A stretch of 64,000 bases of DNA from Flavobacteriales bacterium (GTDB lineage: Bacteria; Bacteroidota; Bacteroidia; Flavobacteriales_F; PHOS-HE28). The notes beneath the pieces are model-generated. The model was not told the DNA's origin. It saw nothing but the letters and a program-made list of their open reading frames with translations, and searched no databases. Each line of letters starts with the position of its first letter. Positions within the stretch are counted from its first letter, which is position 1. A program made the position numbers and the translations under genes. The DNA is taken from positions 1 to 64,000 of the forward strand of contig JAIOIH010000049.1 of the NCBI GenBank assembly GCA_019912395.1, written 5' to 3'. Below, piece by piece: positions 37,461 to 45,640 of this stretch.

Positions 37461-37468
37461 CAAATCTA
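37461..37468 (-). promoter_or_regulatory. -7 box TAGATTTG next to a start codon
   Basis: Full TAnnTTTG match on the minus strand with a 9-nt spacer to the substrate-binding gene's ATG. Confidence 0.5.
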
Positions 37469-37685
37469 TCCGAACCGATCATCTGGCGATACGAAAGTTG
37501 CATGCATTACCAACAGGCCGCTCGTGATCATGCCCTCGGGAAGCACCCGGCCATGGCTTGAGGTCGCCGGAACGGATCGCAGGTCGAGGGGTGCTGCGGG
37601 GGCCCGGACCGGGCGGTAGTGGCCAAGAACCCCTTCAGGAACGATACTTTTCAGGCCGCTGCTGCGTACTCTTTTCGCTGACCTC

Positions 37686-40600
37686 GTGTTGGATCCAGGC
37701 CCCACCCCCTCATTGCTTCGCCCGTATTGGGTGTTGCTGCTGCTGATAGCGGCCGGAGCGCTGCATGCCCAACCCCAGGACAACCGGGTGGTACGCAGCG
37801 TAGTGCTGGACCGCGACACGGTGGTGCTGGACACATTGAGCATTGTTCCGGGCTCCTTCAGCCTTTGGAAGGACGGCGTGGAGGTGCCGACGGAGCGCTA
37901 TGGACTGGACCCCTTCCACAGCCTGATCCTGCGGAAGCCCGATTTCCCCACGGACACGCTTACCGCCCGGTACCGGGTGATGCCACTGATGTTGGGCGGA
38001 ACCTATCGGCATAAGGACCCCGATAAGCTGCTCAAGCCCTCGGGCGATCGGGAGGATCCCTTCAAGTACGTGCCCCCGAAGAACGATCAGGACATCTTCG
38101 GCATGGGCAACCTCAACAAGAGCGGAAGCATTTCCCGCGGCATCCTCTTCGGCAACAATCAGGACCTGTCCGTGAACAGTACCTTGAACCTGGAGCTGAA
38201 CGGGCAGCTTACCGACAAGATCGGGGTGCAGGCCTCCATCACGGACAACAACATCCCGATCCAGGCCGGGGGCAACACCCTGGAGCTGCAGGATTTCGAC
38301 CAGGTGTTCATCAAGCTCTTTGATGATCGGCAGGAGTTGATGGCAGGCGATCTCGTGATCCAGCGGCCTCAAAGCCACTTCCTCAACTATTACAAGAAGA
38401 CCAAGGGCCTCAGCTACACCACCCGCCTGGGTGATCCCGACGGGATCCGGGACGTGCTCGGTGTGACCGCGGCGATCAGCAAGGGCAACTTCTCCCGCAA
38501 CCAAGTACAGGGCATCGAGGGCGTGCAGGGTCCCTACCGGCTTACCGCGAGCGATGGCGGCACCTATATCATCGTGCTTTCGGGCACGGAGCGCGTCTAC
38601 TTGGACGGTCGGTTGCTCACGCGCGGGCTCGAGAACGATTACGTGATCGACTACAACACGGCCGAGGTCACCTTCACCCCCAAGCGCCCCATCACCAAGG
38701 ACCGGCGCATCACCGTGGAATTCCAGTACTCGGACAAGAACTACGCGCGCTCCCTGGTGCGCGTGGCCAATGAATTCACGGCCGGTGCCACCACCCTTCG
38801 CTTCAACCTGTACAGCGAGCAGGACCACAAGGGCCAACCCCTTCAACAATCCCTAACGGACGAGGAGAAGCAAGCCTTGGCCGATGCCGGGGACGATCCG
38901 CTGGCCGCAGTGGTCCCCGGAGCGGACAGCGTGGCCTTCTCGGCCGATGAGGTGCTCTACGCGCAAGTGGACTCCCTGGGGTGGTCTCCGGTGTACCGGT
39001 ACAGCATGAACGAGGACAGTGCGCACTACCGGGTCACCTTCAGCGCGGTGGGTGCCGGCAACGGCGATTATGTCCAGCAGGAGTTCACCCCCAATGGTCG
39101 GGTGTTCCGCTGGTTGGCACCGGAAATGGTGAACGGCGCCATCGTGCACAAGGGAAACTATGCGCCGGTACGGATACTGGTCCCCCCCCGCTACAAGCGC
39201 ATGGTCACGCTCGGTGCCGAACATCGGTTCTCCAAGCGCACCAAGGCCTGGGGGGAGGTGGCCGTGAGCGATGCGGACCGGAACACCTTCAGTTCCATTG
39301 ATGATGAGCACAACACCGGGCTCGCCGTGCGGGCGGGTGCCAGCCATGCGATCCCCATCTCAACGGCGGACAGCACCAAGCAACTGGTGATCGCCACGGA
39401 CAATGAATGGCGTTCCAAGGACCTTACAGTGGTGGAGCGCTACCGCCCCGTGGAATTCGATAGGGACTGGAATCTTGCCGGCGTGGTGCAGGACGGAGAC
39501 CAAGTACTGGCCAGTGCCAGTGTGGGCCTGCTCAATGGCAAGAACGGCCGGGTGGATCTTACCGGTTCGATCTTCCACATCGATCGGCGCTACGATGGAT
39601 TCCGGCAGGCGGTGACGGGAAAGATGCGGTTCGGGACCTTCGATGCGGCGCTGGACGGTAGCCTGCTCAGCACCGCCGCAGGTGCCAACTCCAGTGGTTT
39701 CCTCCGGAACAAGGCCGTGATCGCACGTCGCTTCAATTGGTTCACCTTGGGCGTATCGGATGAGATGGAGAGCAACCGCTTCCGGGACGAGAGGCTTGAT
39801 GCGCTCACGGCGGGAAGCTATCGCTACAATGAATGGGAGGTCTTCGTCCAAAGCCCTGACTCGGCCAAGGCCAAGTTCCGGCTGGCGGCCGGCCAGCGGG
39901 CCGATGAAGCCTTGCGGGCCGGATCACTTGCCCCCAGCACCGAGGCCACCAACTACAGCGCCACCATGGACCTGGCCGGGAAAAAAGCGCGGAAGCTCTC
40001 GGCCACCTTCAACTACCGCATACTCCGCATCCTGGACAGCACCTTGACGGCACAGCGGGCGGAGGATACCTATTTGGCACGTTTGGACTATGGGCACAGC
40101 GCCTTGAAGGGTGCGCTCAACTGGGACCTGTTCTACGAGTTCGGAAGCGGACTGGAACAACGGCGCGAATTCATCTATGTATTGGTGCCTGCAGGCCAGG
40201 GAACGTACGTGTGGAAGGACTACAACGGCAATGGAGTGAAGGAGCTCAACGAATTTGAACTGGCCAACTTCGGATATGAGGCGGACTACATCCGGGTCTT
40301 CGTGCAGAGCAACGAATCCGTGCGCGTGTACAGTAACCAGTTGAGCGCCTCGGGCGAGCTTCGGCCCTCGGCGGTGTGGCGCGACAAGGAGGGTCTTCGG
40401 GGCTTCCTCGGAAAGTGGAACGATGTGGCCAGCTTCCGAAGTGACCGCAAGACCGGCGATGAAGCCAATGGGAACGCCTTCAATCCCTTTATCATCGATC
40501 CGGCGGACACCTCCTTGATCGCGCTCAATAGTTCGGTGCGCAACACCATTTACTACGACCGGAGCAGCCGAACGTGGAGCATCGATCACACCTACCAGAG

Positions 40601-41171
40601 CGATCGGGGCAAAAGCCTCCTGCTGAACGGATCCGATTCGCGGGCGCGGGAGAGCAACCTGGTGCACCTGCGATGGAACACCACCAGCCAGTGGACCGTG
40701 GAGGCCGAATGGGGCTCGGGGCGAACCGTTAGCAGCAGCGATCTGCTAACGGGGCGCAACTATTCCATCGATGAACAGAGCGCTGCTCCAAAGCTCACGT
40801 GGCAGCCCAACACGCGTATGCGCGGGATGGTGAGCTTCAAATACACCGATAAGCGCAACACGGCTGAACTGGGTGGTGAGGCAGCGACCATCCGCGACCT
40901 GGGTACGGAGTTCCGGTTCAACGCGGCAGGGAAAGGGTCGCTGCAGATGACCGCCAACCTGGTGGACATCAGCTACGACGGCACGGTGGACTCCTCGCTC
41001 GGCACGGAAATGTTGAGCGGCCTGAAGCCCGGCACCAATATGACCTGGAGCCTGACGATCCAACGGCGGCTCAGCGACCACCTGCAGGTGGACCTCACCT
41101 ATAATGGCCGTTCAAGCCCCGCAACGCCAGTGGTGCATGTGGGCGGAGCGCAGGTGCGGGCCTTCTTCTAG
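37686..41171 (+). CDS. large SprA-related outer-membrane protein
   Basis: A 1161-aa protein with a signal region (YWVLLLLIAAGALHA) and, in residues 140-350, a conserved segment shared with SprA-type surface proteins of the phylum: SGSISRGILFGNNQDLSVN, NNIPIQAGGNTLELQDFDQV, LMAGDLVIQRPQSHFLNYYK, NFSRNQVQGIEGVQGPYRL, GTYIIVLSGTERVYLDG, YVIDYNTAEVTFTPK. The long rest (from 400) alternates strands such as SIDHTYQSDRGKSLLL and LQVDLTYNGRS, as in a large beta barrel. SprA is the T9SS translocon pore; this homologue is about half as long, so its role is uncertain. No ATG fits; GTG at 37686 (or TTG at 37689) is needed to keep the signal. Confidence 0.85.
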   Translation: MLDPGPTPSLLRPYWVLLLLIAAGALHAQPQDNRVVRSVVLDRDTVVLDTLSIVPGSFSLWKDGVEVPTERYGLDPFHSLILRKPDFPTDTLTARYRVMPLMLGGTYRHKDPDKLLKPSGDREDPFKYVPPKNDQDIFGMGNLNKSGSISRGILFGNNQDLSVNSTLNLELNGQLTDKIGVQASITDNNIPIQAGGNTLELQDFDQVFIKLFDDRQELMAGDLVIQRPQSHFLNYYKKTKGLSYTTRLGDPDGIRDVLGVTAAISKGNFSRNQVQGIEGVQGPYRLTASDGGTYIIVLSGTERVYLDGRLLTRGLENDYVIDYNTAEVTFTPKRPITKDRRITVEFQYSDKNYARSLVRVANEFTAGATTLRFNLYSEQDHKGQPLQQSLTDEEKQALADAGDDPLAAVVPGADSVAFSADEVLYAQVDSLGWSPVYRYSMNEDSAHYRVTFSAVGAGNGDYVQQEFTPNGRVFRWLAPEMVNGAIVHKGNYAPVRILVPPRYKRMVTLGAEHRFSKRTKAWGEVAVSDADRNTFSSIDDEHNTGLAVRAGASHAIPISTADSTKQLVIATDNEWRSKDLTVVERYRPVEFDRDWNLAGVVQDGDQVLASASVGLLNGKNGRVDLTGSIFHIDRRYDGFRQAVTGKMRFGTFDAALDGSLLSTAAGANSSGFLRNKAVIARRFNWFTLGVSDEMESNRFRDERLDALTAGSYRYNEWEVFVQSPDSAKAKFRLAAGQRADEALRAGSLAPSTEATNYSATMDLAGKKARKLSATFNYRILRILDSTLTAQRAEDTYLARLDYGHSALKGALNWDLFYEFGSGLEQRREFIYVLVPAGQGTYVWKDYNGNGVKELNEFELANFGYEADYIRVFVQSNESVRVYSNQLSASGELRPSAVWRDKEGLRGFLGKWNDVASFRSDRKTGDEANGNAFNPFIIDPADTSLIALNSSVRNTIYYDRSSRTWSIDHTYQSDRGKSLLLNGSDSRARESNLVHLRWNTTSQWTVEAEWGSGRTVSSSDLLTGRNYSIDEQSAAPKLTWQPNTRMRGMVSFKYTDKRNTAELGGEAATIRDLGTEFRFNAAGKGSLQMTANLVDISYDGTVDSSLGTEMLSGLKPGTNMTWSLTIQRRLSDHLQVDLTYNGRSSPATPVVHVGGAQVRAFF

Positions 41172-41252
41172 GCTCAAGTTCCGGGCACTCCCGCCGGTCC
41201 ACCTGTTAGCCATCATGCGCAATACCTGATCAACCTGTCGCGTAAAACAAGC

Positions 41253-41282
41253 CGCGAACTGCACGGTCCGTGGCAGTTCGGA
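41253..41282. terminator. hairpin behind the outer-membrane gene
   Basis: CGAACTGCACGG pairs with CCGTGGCAGTTCG with one bulged base around a single T. There is no T tract, so it could be a Rho-independent-like or merely stabilising 3' structure. Confidence 0.45.
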
Positions 41283-41337
41283 TCACCGGAAGTTGGCCAT
41301 CCATCGATCGCCGCCTCCGTGGATCGGTCGATCCCAT

Positions 41338-41505
41338 TCACGGCTCCTTCTTCTTGTGCTTGGTCTTCCGGGTGTAGGACTTCCTGCTCTTCTCCACCTT
41401 CTCACGGAAGCGACCATCCAACGCGCCTTGCTCCTTGCGTTCCTCACGCACGGCGGCCTGCTCGATCTTCAGCAGCTCCTTCTTGGTGATCCGCTTCTTG
41501 GCCAT
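41338..41505 (-). CDS. short, strongly basic protein
   Basis: A 55-aa frame from ATG at 41505 to TGA at 41338. It is built of Lys/Arg/Glu (MAKKRITKKELLKIEQAA near the start, KSRKSYTRKTKHKKKEP at the end), probably helical and possibly nucleic-acid or ribosome-associated. Codon use is like the neighbours and the gene sits convergent with the outer-membrane gene and divergent from the diheme cytochrome. No family recognised. Confidence 0.6.
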   Translation of the reverse strand: MAKKRITKKELLKIEQAAVREERKEQGALDGRFREKVEKSRKSYTRKTKHKKKEP

Positions 41506-41562
41506 GCGGAACAAAGATCGAAAAAACAGGAACCCGTAATTGCGGTTGAATTCAGCGGATCA

Positions 41563-41570
41563 TATTTTCG
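41563..41570 (+). promoter_or_regulatory. -7 box TATTTTCG for the diheme cytochrome
   Basis: TATTTTCG lies 20 nt upstream of the ATG at 41591; last bases deviate from TTTG by one C. Confidence 0.4.
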
Positions 41571-41590
41571 TTCCACAGATCCACCGTACC

Positions 41591-42592
41591 ATGAAAAAGC
41601 TCATGAAGATCGTCGGCGTCCTGCTGGTCGTCCTCGTGCTCGTCATCGTTGGCGGCATCACCTACATCACCCAAGCCCTGCCGAAGATCGCGGTGCCGGA
41701 GGACCTGCACGTGGAATTGACCCCGGAACGGGTGGCACGCGGTGAATATCTGGCCAACCATGTTGCCGTCTGCATGGATTGCCACAGCACCCGTGATTGG
41801 AACAAGCTATCGGCTCCCGTGGAGCCCGGAACGCTGGGCAAGGGCGGGGAGGTTTTTGACCAGAGCATGGGCTTCCCCGGGCGCTTCGTGTCGAAGAACA
41901 TCACGCCGTTCAACCTGAAGAACTGGAGCGACGGGGAGGTCTACCGTGCCATCACCAGCGGGATCAGTAAGGACGGGCATGTGTTCTTCCCCGTAATGCC
42001 CTATCCCTACTACAACAAGCTGGCAACGGAGGATGTGTACAGCATCATCGCCTACCTGCGCACATTGCCTTCCATCGAGAGCCACCTCGAAGCCTCGGAA
42101 GCGGAGTTCCCCATGAGCGTGATCCTGCACACCATTCCGGAGGAGCCACACCCGATGTCCTTACCCATGCCGACCGACCCCGACTATGGTGCGTACCTGG
42201 TGAATGCAGCAGGGTGCAAGGAATGCCATACAAAAATGGAGAACGGCAAGGCCGTAGGAGAGCCTTTCGCCGGTGGCTTCGAGTTCCAATTCCCTAACGG
42301 TGCTACAGTACGCTCCTCCAACATTACACCGGACAGCACCAGCGGCATCGGCTCATGGGACAGGGAGACCTTCATCCAAACCTTCAAGCAGTTCACGGAC
42401 AGCAGCTATGTGCCGCCGACCGTTGACTGGAAAGCACAGGATTACCAAACTGTAATGCCTTGGATCATGTATGGTGGCATGAGCGAGCAGGACCTGGGTG
42501 CCATCTACGATCATCTGCATACGCTTGAACCGGTAGTGAACAAGGTGGAATACTGGACACCGGCGGAGGAGGATCCCACGGAAGTGCCGTGA
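41591..42592 (+). CDS. diheme cytochrome c, membrane-anchored
   Basis: A 333-aa protein with one N-terminal membrane span (VGVLLVVLVLVIVGGITYI) and two CXXCH heme sites, CMDCH (about residue 62) and CKECH (about residue 210), in two class-I-like cytochrome domains. Candidate Met axial ligands follow (FPVMPYPYYN; TVMPWIMYGG). Domains and spacing resemble the cytochrome c subunits linked to periplasmic dehydrogenases or to terminal oxidases. It should face the periplasm. Start Met18 begins the membrane segment; an in-frame upstream Met has no such character. No oxidase genes lie next to it. Confidence 0.9.
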   Translation: MKKLMKIVGVLLVVLVLVIVGGITYITQALPKIAVPEDLHVELTPERVARGEYLANHVAVCMDCHSTRDWNKLSAPVEPGTLGKGGEVFDQSMGFPGRFVSKNITPFNLKNWSDGEVYRAITSGISKDGHVFFPVMPYPYYNKLATEDVYSIIAYLRTLPSIESHLEASEAEFPMSVILHTIPEEPHPMSLPMPTDPDYGAYLVNAAGCKECHTKMENGKAVGEPFAGGFEFQFPNGATVRSSNITPDSTSGIGSWDRETFIQTFKQFTDSSYVPPTVDWKAQDYQTVMPWIMYGGMSEQDLGAIYDHLHTLEPVVNKVEYWTPAEEDPTEVP

Positions 42593-42708
42593 TCCATTCC
42601 CCGCCAAGCATGCTCAGGGCCGGTATGGATCGGGCGCAATGCGAACCGTTCAGGTCAGCGTGATCCAATGCCCTTATTGACCCGCGATCATCACCGGGAG
42701 GTATTCCA

Positions 42709-43518
42709 TTATCCGATCATCTGATCGTCTGATCGAACAACATCCCCGACCCTCACCTCGCCCGATCCAACAAATACTGCGTTCATCCCGAAACGCACCT
42801 TGTTCCCCACGGAGCGGTACGTGGCCAGCGTCCGCAAGGGTTCCTGCGATCGTTCGCCGTTCTGTTGGTCGGTGTTGACGATCACGCAGCGCGCGCAAGG
42901 CTTTACGATCGCGAAGCGCACAGCGCCGATGGAGATCTCCTTCCAGTCATCCTCTTGGAAAGGCTTGCCTTCGGCGATCACGAAGTTGGGGCGGAAGCGT
43001 TCCATCGGGACGGGCGCTGCCAACCGTGCATTCAGATCATCCAGGGAGGTTTGCGAGATGATCAGCGCCGGGAAAGCATCATTGAGTGCTACGCGCGCAT
43101 CGGCGTAGCGTGGGTCCGTGGTTCGCACCGTCCTGTCCGGCATGTAGGCCAAGCGCACCGGACGTTCCAAGGCTTCACTGAACCATTCGTGCGCGTGTGC
43201 TGGCCCGAGCCTCAACTGCAGTGGATCATCCCACACGTGGGCCTGCACGTGCTCGCCAACAATCAATGTCCAAGGCAGGTTCACCGTGTTGCCGTTCCGC
43301 GTATCGGTTACGAGGAATCCTGTTCCATGCGGCATGCAATGCAGGCACGCCATGGCAGGCGCTTCCCGCTGGGAAAGAAAACGACCATCAGGACCGATGA
43401 GCATCCAACGGCGATCATGGTCCAAGCCGCGATCAGTCAACCGCACCTCCGGGACTGAAAAGCCGCCGAGGGACTTGACCGGATAGATGTGGATGGAAGC
43501 GAGGGCAATTGGTATCAT
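42709..43518 (-). CDS. MOSC-domain protein (YcbX-like)
   Basis: A 269-aa protein with the MOSC N-terminal barrel (ALASIHIYPVKSLGGFSVPE, DRGLDHDRRWMLIGPDGRFLSQR) and MOSC core with the conserved cysteine in FAIVKPCARCVIVNTDQQNG, plus FRPNFVI. MOSC proteins bind molybdenum cofactor sulfur; YcbX-type members reduce N-hydroxylated compounds with a ferredoxin or other electron donor. No ferredoxin domain is fused here. Its ATG overlaps by 4 bp (ATGA) the stop of the pentaheme cytochrome gene, so the two are likely co-translated. Confidence 0.92.
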   Translation of the reverse strand: MIPIALASIHIYPVKSLGGFSVPEVRLTDRGLDHDRRWMLIGPDGRFLSQREAPAMACLHCMPHGTGFLVTDTRNGNTVNLPWTLIVGEHVQAHVWDDPLQLRLGPAHAHEWFSEALERPVRLAYMPDRTVRTTDPRYADARVALNDAFPALIISQTSLDDLNARLAAPVPMERFRPNFVIAEGKPFQEDDWKEISIGAVRFAIVKPCARCVIVNTDQQNGERSQEPLRTLATYRSVGNKVRFGMNAVFVGSGEVRVGDVVRSDDQMIG

Positions 43519-45467
43519 GGTGACATCCGCACCACGCGCACCATGCGATCACCTTGGGGGGTTGAGATCACCAGGTGGTATATCCCCGTCTGCTCAGGTA
43601 GCTCACAGCGCCAGCCATTGCCTGCACGTGTGGTGTTAAGCGGCACACGTTTGCCCGCTGCATCATACGCCAGCACCTTGGTCGCTTCGGGTGAAGGAAT
43701 CGTTATGAAACCATCGCGCGTGGGATTGGGGAATGCCTGGAGTGCACTGCGTCGTACATCTTCCACACCCGTGCCGAGCACCATCATGGAATCGGCCATA
43801 ACGAGGTCCGGCGTGCCGTCGGCGGCGGCATACATGGCACGGAAGGCATCAATGCGCGGACCGTGGTGGCTGAACATTTCCCGGTTCCAGCGTGGAGGTA
43901 CTTGCTGGAAATACACTTTCGTTTTCACCTCCACCGCGCCATCGTAGCCATTGGTGGCAATGTGGTAGTGGATCACATCACCTCCATCTCCCTCGGTGCC
44001 GAGGGCATCGTGGTTGAAGTTCGGGTCGGTAAGGGCCAACCCGGCGATCCGCGTGGTATCGTAGCTGGGGTGGGAAGTGCTGAATCCGATCGGTGGAATA
44101 CGGTTATCCTTCAATCGGTAGACCGCGCGGAGCAGCGTGGTGGTCACATCTCCGTTCACGTCCCCCATCACGAACTCATAGATCTGCACCTGATCGCCAC
44201 GCGTGATCACATCGTGGTGCGGCTCGTAGATGGAGTCGTGCCCGTAGACCTCATACGTACTGTCCCAGCGACCGCTTTGGAAGAGCGTATCACCGCTGGC
44301 CGTGAGCGCGATCACCTGCACGAATGCGCGCCTGTTGGGGAAGCCGCTGGGGAATTTGTGGCCGATGATGTTGGTGAGGCCGACATCCATGTAGAGCGTG
44401 TCATCCGTACGGTCCATCACTTGGGTGGTCATCTCCAGGGAATGCCGAAGATGGTATTCGGTGCGCGCGATCGTGCTGTCGAACTGGACGGGCGTGGCCG
44501 GGATCCCCAGGGTATCGATCAGGTCCTTCATCAGCTTCAGCATGAAGGTGCCCCCTCCGGCGAGATGGTGCTTCCCGAAGGGGGATTGGCCCCCGAGGAA
44601 GATATATTCCGATGCCAGTTTTACGGAGTCCTGTATGCGTGGCATGTGGCAACTACGGCAGTTCTGCTCCGATCCGTAATAGATGGAGTTCTTGTACTCC
44701 TGCCACATGGTCTGCTCATAGAAGGATGCGCCGGTTGGATTTCCTTGCAGGTCCTGGCTTTGGTTGATGGCGGTGTGGCATCCTGCGCACACGCTGCCGT
44801 CAAGGATATGCGAGCCTTGGTCCGGCGTGAAGCCCACGAAGAATTCCATGATGGCCGGATTGATCTGTTCCTGGGTGTACGGCCCCCACACCCGGGCACT
44901 GTCGAAGTGGAGGTCCCCGGAAAAGAATACACTTGCGGAATCCGGGTTCTGCATGTGGCACGCCAAGCAGGAAACACCATCCTGTGCCATCACACTGGTG
45001 TCCAAATGGGCCATGGTGAAGGGCGGGTTCCCCAGCATCTTCTGCTCAAAGACCGCCAGCGGGGCATGGCACTTCAGGCAACTGTGTTCCAACTGTTCCT
45101 TATAGGCCGGGTTCACCAGCCCCTCGTGTTCCATTTTCGCAAGAAAGAAGGGGTCGCGCGCGCTGTTGGCCATCATGCTGCTGCGCCAGTCGTCCACCAC
45201 GTTCACATCCTCGCCTTCACCGGCCACCATGGCAATGCCGAGCGAATCGTGACCGTGGCAACCGGCACAGCGCCCAGCCGTAACGAAATAGGTGCCGAAC
45301 TGCACGGGAAGCCCTTGGATCTCTTCGCGCATGAATGCCAGCTCTATGGAACTGTGGGGACCCTTCACCGGTGTGGTGGCCGCGGACCAGCCCACCAGGA
45401 GGAATACCAGCGCCAAAAGCCCCGAGAGCACGCGGATCTTCTTTGGTATCAGGGACTTTCGCTGCAT
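43515..45467 (-). CDS. pentaheme cytochrome c with T9SS type A sorting domain
   Basis: A 650-aa exported protein (signal region RVLSGLLALVFLLVGWSAA). Five heme-binding CXXCH sites are seen: CAGCH (67), CLKCH (130), CLACH (167), CAGCH (227) and CRSCH (270), all in the first 280 residues. A beta-rich middle follows, with conserved VGLTNIIGHKFPSGFPNRRA, where one His is likely an axial ligand, then a type A CTD (LQAFPNPTRDGFITIPSPE ... AYDAAGKRVPLNTTRA ... GIYHLVISTPQGDRMVRVVRM). A T9SS CTD on a multiheme cytochrome points to surface electron transfer. Co-translated with MOSC gene (4-bp overlap). Confidence 0.92.
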   Translation of the reverse strand: MQRKSLIPKKIRVLSGLLALVFLLVGWSAATTPVKGPHSSIELAFMREEIQGLPVQFGTYFVTAGRCAGCHGHDSLGIAMVAGEGEDVNVVDDWRSSMMANSARDPFFLAKMEHEGLVNPAYKEQLEHSCLKCHAPLAVFEQKMLGNPPFTMAHLDTSVMAQDGVSCLACHMQNPDSASVFFSGDLHFDSARVWGPYTQEQINPAIMEFFVGFTPDQGSHILDGSVCAGCHTAINQSQDLQGNPTGASFYEQTMWQEYKNSIYYGSEQNCRSCHMPRIQDSVKLASEYIFLGGQSPFGKHHLAGGGTFMLKLMKDLIDTLGIPATPVQFDSTIARTEYHLRHSLEMTTQVMDRTDDTLYMDVGLTNIIGHKFPSGFPNRRAFVQVIALTASGDTLFQSGRWDSTYEVYGHDSIYEPHHDVITRGDQVQIYEFVMGDVNGDVTTTLLRAVYRLKDNRIPPIGFSTSHPSYDTTRIAGLALTDPNFNHDALGTEGDGGDVIHYHIATNGYDGAVEVKTKVYFQQVPPRWNREMFSHHGPRIDAFRAMYAAADGTPDLVMADSMMVLGTGVEDVRRSALQAFPNPTRDGFITIPSPEATKVLAYDAAGKRVPLNTTRAGNGWRCELPEQTGIYHLVISTPQGDRMVRVVRMSP

Positions 45468-45591
45468 TGGGAGGGCAAGTTATACGCAACGGAAGCGAAA
45501 ATGTGCGGAGCCGCTCCGATCGGACGTCCTTCACCACACACCATCGTTGATGCTTCCGCGTTCCTTTCGCAGTGCCACGGCTCTCTGCTTC

Positions 45592-45599
45592 TATTTTTG
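45592..45599 (+). promoter_or_regulatory. -7 box TATTTTTG for the MORN protein gene
   Basis: TATTTTTG (TAnnTTTG match) lies 41 nt before the ATG at 45641. Confidence 0.45.
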
Positions 45600-45640
45600 G
45601 CCGCATGCGAGCATCAAGGATCCTTCTTCCCGAAAAGGAA

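Noticed and set aside
42708-42735. Short GATCATCTGATCG-type tandem at the MOSC stop
   Set aside because: Only two to three imperfect units, probably chance in coding sequence.
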